DNA of 10,088 nt from a bacterium (GTDB taxonomy: Bacteria > JAMCPX01): the NCBI GenBank assembly GCA_021789095.1, contig JAJYJX010000088.1:1-10088 (forward strand), written 5' to 3'. The notes beneath the pieces are model-generated. The model worked only from the letters and a program-made list of their open reading frames with translations. It was not told the DNA's origin and made no database searches. This document shows, piece by piece, positions 6,148-10,088 of this stretch (position 1 is its first letter; every line of letters begins with the position of its first letter). A program made the position numbers and the translations under genes.

Positions 6148-7062
6148 TTACAGCCCCGAAAATGGCACCGGTATGAAGGTTATGATCAAGATGATCATCG
6201 CAAGCACGCCTATAAATTTCCTTTTCGTGTCCAGCGGCTGGTAAGGATTCATAGGGCTCGGGTGCCCCATACCCAGGATCAATATGATAAGCGCCCAGAA
6301 AAGCCATACCTCCCATCCCCATATACCCATCACAACAAGGGCTATTAATGCTGCCCTTGCAATAAGGTGGTACCACCTGCCGAATAATGCATAAGCAATG
6401 TGCCCGCCGTCAAGCTGGCCTATTGGAATAAGGTTCATTGCGGTAACGAACATGCCTATCCATCCTGCAAAAGCGATCGGGTTAAGTCCGAGCTCATAGC
6501 CCGCAGGTATGCCCGGTCTTACAAGGAAAGATATGAGTGAAACGAGCAGAGAGTCGCCTAATCTGAACCCTGTGTTTGCTGTTAAAGAAACCAGCGGAGA
6601 CATCTTTATGCCTATAATCAGGGCAGGAAGAGCGACTACAAAACCTGATAGAGGTCCTGCTGCACCTATGTCAACGAGTGCATTTCTATCCGGTATGGGT
6701 GATTTCATGCGTATAAATGCACCAAACGTACCGAGTATGTTCGGGGCAGGTATGAAGTAGGGCAGGGTTGCAACAACATCGTGGTGTTTTGACATGAGGA
6801 AATGTCCCATCTCATGCGACAACAGTATCGCTATTAACGTGAGAGCAAAGGGCAGGCCTTTATATGCTTCAGCAGGATCCGTAAATGGATTTACACCGTA
6901 CTGAAAAGCACCTGCAAAAAGGACTGCTGTAAACGTTATGCAAAACAGTATTAAGGGTGTTAATACCTTTACCTTCGGTCTTTCAGGCTGTTTGAAGCCG
7001 TAAGAATCGTCCTTTAACCGTTCAAGGTCTATCTGTGTATTGTCGAGATAATCTTTGTTCAT
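6148..7062 (-). CDS. M50 family membrane metalloprotease (site-2 protease type)
   Basis: This 304-residue polytopic membrane protein belongs to the zinc-dependent intramembrane proteases, which cut transmembrane segments of substrate proteins. The zinc motif HEMGH is at residues 83-87, inside a hydrophobic segment (about 70-92). The second catalytic signature NLIPIGQLDGGH is at 210-221, where Asp218 would be the third zinc ligand. The GTFGAFIRMKSPIPDR stretch (111-126) followed by DIGAAGPLSG (131-140) is typical of the bacterial/plant EGY1-like M50 subgroup. Further hydrophobic segments lie near 33-55, 136-154, 195-212, 234-266 and 283-300. No PDZ domain is present. The start is supported by AAAGGA at 7071-7076 on the minus strand, about eight bases upstream. 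It is the last gene of the minus-strand group, 143 bp after recO. The family is secure; the substrate cannot be inferred. Confidence 0.93.
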   Translation of the reverse strand: MNKDYLDNTQIDLERLKDDSYGFKQPERPKVKVLTPLILFCITFTAVLFAGAFQYGVNPFTDPAEAYKGLPFALTLIAILLSHEMGHFLMSKHHDVVATLPYFIPAPNILGTFGAFIRMKSPIPDRNALVDIGAAGPLSGFVVALPALIIGIKMSPLVSLTANTGFRLGDSLLVSLISFLVRPGIPAGYELGLNPIAFAGWIGMFVTAMNLIPIGQLDGGHIAYALFGRWYHLIARAALIALVVMGIWGWEVWLFWALIILILGMGHPSPMNPYQPLDTKRKFIGVLAMIILIITFIPVPFSGL

Positions 7063-7116
7063 CTTGTAATTCCTTTCGTGTAACGAGTGGTAACACTAAA
7101 CTTAATCTCCCGCCTC

Positions 7117-7181
7117 GTCATTCCCGCGAAAGCGGGAATCCAGAAACACAAAACTGGATTCCGCATCAAGTGCGGAATGAC
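7117..7181. repeat. Double-hairpin dispersed repeat, copy B (65 bp)
   Basis: This is the second copy of the element at 6012-6080, with ends GTCATTCC (7117-7124) and GGAATGAC (7174-7181). The left hairpin is ATTCCCGC-gaaa-GCGGGAAT (7120-7139) and the right hairpin ATTCCGCA-tcaag-TGCGGAAT (7158-7178). The base changes relative to copy A are compensatory in both stems. It fills the recO to M50 intergenic gap, so it would be transcribed within the minus-strand unit. Confidence 0.85.
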
Positions 7182-7205
7182 AGAAAGAAGATTTTAGTAT
7201 AGGTA

Positions 7206-7985
7206 TTAATATATAATCTTTTGAATTAATAACTTATCAATCATATCCCATAATTTCAATGGCCTATCAATATAAGCACTCATTATACGCATTGTGAAAC
7301 TGAATATGACAGAGGGGATATCAACTGTCAGAAATCTATTTATGTCGATATCATTACTGTTTATGGTTTTTATGAGTCTTAGCAATGATGCAGGTATGCG
7401 GTATGCCTCGGTATTTGAAGTTATGCACGATTTGCATATTAGTTTACCTGTTTTGATTACAAGGTTAACTTCATCATTAGAAAACGGCCTGCCGCATGAT
7501 TCGCATTTTTCCACTGCACGGAGTAAGCCGATTTCTTTTAACAGGTGCAGTTCATAGAACAATCTGATCTGGTTTAAGAAATTATTAATTCCCGGGCCCA
7601 TACCTGATTCAAGACAATAGAGTGTGTATAGAAGTATATCAAATAACTGCGTATGGCTTTGGTGTTCAGGGAGCATTACATCCGTAATACCTAACAGGTA
7701 AAAGAGCATGAGGATTTTATCGTAGTCTTTTTTCAGGTTTATGAAGTAGTTATCAACCGTTGCATGGCTTATATGCATGAGCTGATATGGGTTCTTATCA
7801 ACGAAGCCGAACTCTCCCGTGTTGCCTGCCTCGAAAGCGCCCGGGAATCTCTTCCTGCTGCTTGCACCACCTTTTACGATTGCTTTTAACTTGCCTTCGT
7901 CCTTTGAGAAAATGGTAACGATCAGGTCCGATTCAAGATACCGTAACTTGTTCAGTACAATGCCCTGTGATGTGAATATATGCAT
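7206..7985 (-). CDS. recO: DNA repair protein RecO
   Basis: RecO is the 259-residue mediator that, with RecR, loads RecA onto SSB-coated single-stranded DNA in RecF-pathway gap repair. The N-terminal OB fold covers about 1-78. The family opening is visible (QGIVLNKLRYLESDLIVTIF, then SKDEGKLKAIVKGG with the basic ASSRKR patch). The C-terminal helical region carries a zinc-finger set, Cys161-x2-Cys164 and Cys184-x2-Cys187, with CGRPF after the first pair. Length is normal for RecO. The start is fixed by an in-frame stop at 7992-7994, three codons upstream. The gene begins 11 bp after the chemoreceptor stop and has no recognisable Shine-Dalgarno in that gap, so translational coupling is likely. 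The identification is secure. Confidence 0.95.
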   Translation of the reverse strand: MHIFTSQGIVLNKLRYLESDLIVTIFSKDEGKLKAIVKGGASSRKRFPGAFEAGNTGEFGFVDKNPYQLMHISHATVDNYFINLKKDYDKILMLFYLLGITDVMLPEHQSHTQLFDILLYTLYCLESGMGPGINNFLNQIRLFYELHLLKEIGLLRAVEKCESCGRPFSNDEVNLVIKTGKLICKSCITSNTEAYRIPASLLRLIKTINSNDIDINRFLTVDIPSVIFSFTMRIMSAYIDRPLKLWDMIDKLLIQKIIY

Positions 7986-7996
7986 GCAGGTTTATG

Positions 7997-10088
7997 TTAT
8001 GCAACAAAGAGCTTTATAGCATCATTGAGCAGGTCCAATTCCAATGCGAGCTTGCCGATAATATTTTCAAGTTCTGTAATGTCTTGTTCATTATTTTTGA
8101 TATGATTGATTAATCCACCTGCCGAATCTGCAGAGAAAGTCACCTGGTTCTTGATGTCAATTGCAAGACTGTCATTTATATAACCTGCAAACGTTTTTAC
8201 GTTCTCGATGGAACTATTTATGGATATTAACGCCGCATTATGGGTGCTGCTCATTTCAGACAGCTTATCAAATGTTGACCCCATACTTGCGAGTCCGTTA
8301 TTTATGTCAGACATGGTGTTGATTGTTGATGAAATATCCTCTATGAGTTTTTCAAAGTCAGATGCCATAGATAAACCCTGGGCAGTGCCTTGTCCCGGCA
8401 CGGGCTGGTCTATGGTTTTATTGTTTTGAACTGTATTGGTCAGCGTATTTACTGTCGAGATTGAAATCTCGTTTATTCTATGTGTAATGGAGTCAATGCT
8501 GTTTAAAGAGTGTTGTGCCATGTTAATAAAACCGCTTGCGTCTTTTATACTTGAAAAAATCCCATCAACATTTCTTCTCACCCTTGTTATGTAACTTGAT
8601 ATCTCCCTGGAGCCTTTTCTTGCCCTGTCTGCCAGTTTCTTGATCTCTTCCGCTACAACCCTGAAATTCTTTCCTTCTGTCTGGGGTGAGGATGCAAGTA
8701 TGAAAGCGTTGACAGATAAAAGATTGGTCCGTTCAGCCACATTATTTATTATTCCGAGCATCTCGTCGGCCTGCTGGATATGGGTAAGAAATGTGGAAAG
8801 CAGCGATGTAACCCCGTCTATAATGTTTTGTGTTTCGCTGAAGAGGACTGCTATGTCCTTGTTCAGTTCGGCACATCTGGCGTTCAATGTCTTTAAGGTG
8901 CCGACAGACACCGAAAATTGTTCCATCAAGCCGTTTACCTTAAGAATGTCTCCGTTTATGGATCGCGAAGATGAGACAACTGCGGCAAATATGTCCTTTA
9001 ACTTGATAATGTTGTCCCTTATATCTTCGTGGATCTTTATATTGTTTACAAGTTGCCTTAACGTTCTTGATATCCATGTTGAGACCGTGTTTATTTGTTC
9101 GGTTATTTCCCTGTTTCTTTGAATGGCGTGTGATACGTTCTTGCTGTTTTTGAGTATTTTATCATTGAATGGGGCACTTGTTTTCATGATCTGATCGGAA
9201 ATTTCTCTTATGGAATTGATTATGCCCAGCAATTCACCCGTGGATTTTGACTGTTCTGAGATCACTGATTTTATTCTGACAATGGATTCCGAGGTTGATC
9301 TTATTATAGTATTCATGCCGGATATATTATCGAAGGTACGAGATTTTGACTCTCTGAAGTTCATTACGAGAGACCTCATGTCGACCAGTATCATTCCAAG
9401 CTCATCTGTTGTTACTATTTCCGGCAAAATAGTCAGTTCTTTCCTGGATAGTTTCAGGGAATAATCCGTCAGATTTTTTTCATGCGAAGCGATATCATCC
9501 GATATAAAGAATGTAATTACCATTATGGCTATGAGCATGAATATGCCAGCCAGAAGCATGTTGTGGACAAAACCGGACAGCTCTGTTCTGTATAAACTTT
9601 TATCAACGCCAATAACGATCCTGCTGGTGCTGTTGTCAATGGAAACCGTTTTAAACTGGGAAAGCAATACCTGGGTGCCGGACGCATCGGTCACAATCGC
9701 GCTGTTATCCAATTGTTTTGCTGTATCTTTTCCGAGCTGAATGCCTGAATAATTTTTTATGCTCTTGTCCTGTGCATTGTACAGATAAAAGCTGTATTTG
9801 CCTTTGAACTTGTCCGATAAGTTCTTAAGGATGTTGTCCGCGTCAGGGTTGTTGTTAAGGGTATCGTTGAGATAGGATATCGTGTTCATGGTATTATTAT
9901 ACAGGTTTTCCTTTACATACTTTTGGGCTGAGTTGTAACTGGCATAAAGGATTACGAGAAAAGCACAAAGCGATATAAGGCTGAAAACAGCGATAAGCCT
10001 GTACCGGAAGGGTATATAGATTGCCTTTAAGTCTGTAGTATTCAGCTTTCTTATTGCTATTGAAATGTATGACTTTACGACAAGATTG
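7997..10088 (-). CDS. Methyl-accepting chemotaxis-like membrane receptor with degenerate signalling tip (5' end outside window)
   Basis: The frame reads without a stop to the right edge. The 66 codons upstream of the ATG at 9889 contain no ATG, GTG or TTG start, so at least 696 residues belong to the protein. Numbering from the 9889 Met: TM1 is upstream (DNA 9935-9997). A sensor region of about 125 residues, possibly a small Cache-like fold, follows (KYSFYLYNAQDKS near 31, IVIGVDKSLY at 91-100). TM2 is at 111-130. A HAMP-like stretch includes TTDELGMILVDM (160-171). A long coiled-coil signalling domain with the hairpin tip at about 384-420 (NVAERTNLLSVNAF, then NFRVVAEEIKKLADRA) comes next. 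A Pro/Gly-rich break, QPVPGQGTAQG, lies at 495-505. The tip is recognisable, but the canonical NAAIEAARAGE reads NAFILASSPQT. It probably senses a periplasmic signal; whether it drives CheA is uncertain. Confidence 0.88.
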   Translation of the reverse strand, partial: NLVVKSYISIAIRKLNTTDLKAIYIPFRYRLIAVFSLISLCAFLVILYASYNSAQKYVKENLYNNTMNTISYLNDTLNNNPDADNILKNLSDKFKGKYSFYLYNAQDKSIKNYSGIQLGKDTAKQLDNSAIVTDASGTQVLLSQFKTVSIDNSTSRIVIGVDKSLYRTELSGFVHNMLLAGIFMLIAIMVITFFISDDIASHEKNLTDYSLKLSRKELTILPEIVTTDELGMILVDMRSLVMNFRESKSRTFDNISGMNTIIRSTSESIVRIKSVISEQSKSTGELLGIINSIREISDQIMKTSAPFNDKILKNSKNVSHAIQRNREITEQINTVSTWISRTLRQLVNNIKIHEDIRDNIIKLKDIFAAVVSSSRSINGDILKVNGLMEQFSVSVGTLKTLNARCAELNKDIAVLFSETQNIIDGVTSLLSTFLTHIQQADEMLGIINNVAERTNLLSVNAFILASSPQTEGKNFRVVAEEIKKLADRARKGSREISSYITRVRRNVDGIFSSIKDASGFINMAQHSLNSIDSITHRINEISISTVNTLTNTVQNNKTIDQPVPGQGTAQGLSMASDFEKLIEDISSTINTMSDINNGLASMGSTFDKLSEMSSTHNAALISINSSIENVKTFAGYINDSLAIDIKNQVTFSADSAGGLINHIKNNEQDITELENIIGKLALELDLLNDAIKLFVA

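Noticed and set aside
6012-7181. CRISPR-like repeats
   Set aside because: There are only two copies more than 1 kb apart, with a gene between them and no regular spacers or cas genes.
1-7985. recG and recO as dedicated partners of the lipoprotein array for programmed gene conversion
   Set aside because: Both are ordinary housekeeping repair genes, on different strands and in separate transcription units. Proximity alone does not support a dedicated diversification system.
8640-9122. 160-codon plus-strand ORF
   Set aside because: It is antisense to the conserved coiled-coil of the chemoreceptor, with composition expected of a shadow frame and no domain or ribosome-binding site.
9887-9889. 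ATG at 9889 as the receptor start
   Set aside because: The frame remains open upstream with a good transmembrane segment, and no ribosome-binding site precedes this ATG; the bases before it are ATAATAATACC.

Overview
The window looks like a chromosomal segment of a Gram-negative (diderm) bacterium. It carries three lipobox-bearing lipoproteins, part of a membrane chemoreceptor, a membrane-embedded M50 protease and two housekeeping recombination genes (recG, recO). Dispersed hairpin repeats sit in the short intergenic gaps. The style (RecG/RecO sequences, long secreted proteins with Ig-like and carboxypeptidase-regulatory-like domains, 'attccc...gggaat' repeats) would fit a deltaproteobacterial or Nitrospirota-like lineage, but that is an impression; nothing here fixes the taxonomy.

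Layout. 1-828 (+): the 3' part of recG, cut by the left edge. 829-1071: intergenic, holding a palindromic repeat, a fragment resembling a second common dispersed repeat, and a good sigma70-type promoter. 1072-5869 (+): three tandem paralogous secreted lipoproteins of 530, 527 and 527 residues, separated by 18 and 19 bp, closed by a strong intrinsic terminator at 5894-5923. 5870-6147: convergent intergenic region with that terminator, a 69-bp double-hairpin repeat and a probable minus-strand terminator. 6148-10088 (-): three co-directional genes, in transcription order a chemoreceptor-like protein (5' end beyond the right edge), recO 11 bp after it, and an M50 site-2-type protease. A second double-hairpin repeat lies between recO and the protease gene.

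How the genes work together. The lipoprotein array is a self-contained unit with its own promoter, Shine-Dalgarno sites and terminator. Its copies are mosaics: near-identical DNA blocks alternate with short divergent segments, as expected from gene conversion or unequal crossing-over among repeated surface-protein genes. The minus-strand genes probably share transcription, but no shared function is evident. The chemoreceptor is unusual because its otherwise recognisable signalling tip has lost residues that are nearly invariant in canonical receptors, and because its frame stays open to the window edge, giving an N-terminal tail much longer than usual. The lipoprotein family and the degenerate receptor are the two parts most worth a second look. 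No CRISPR array, tRNA, rRNA or transposase was seen.
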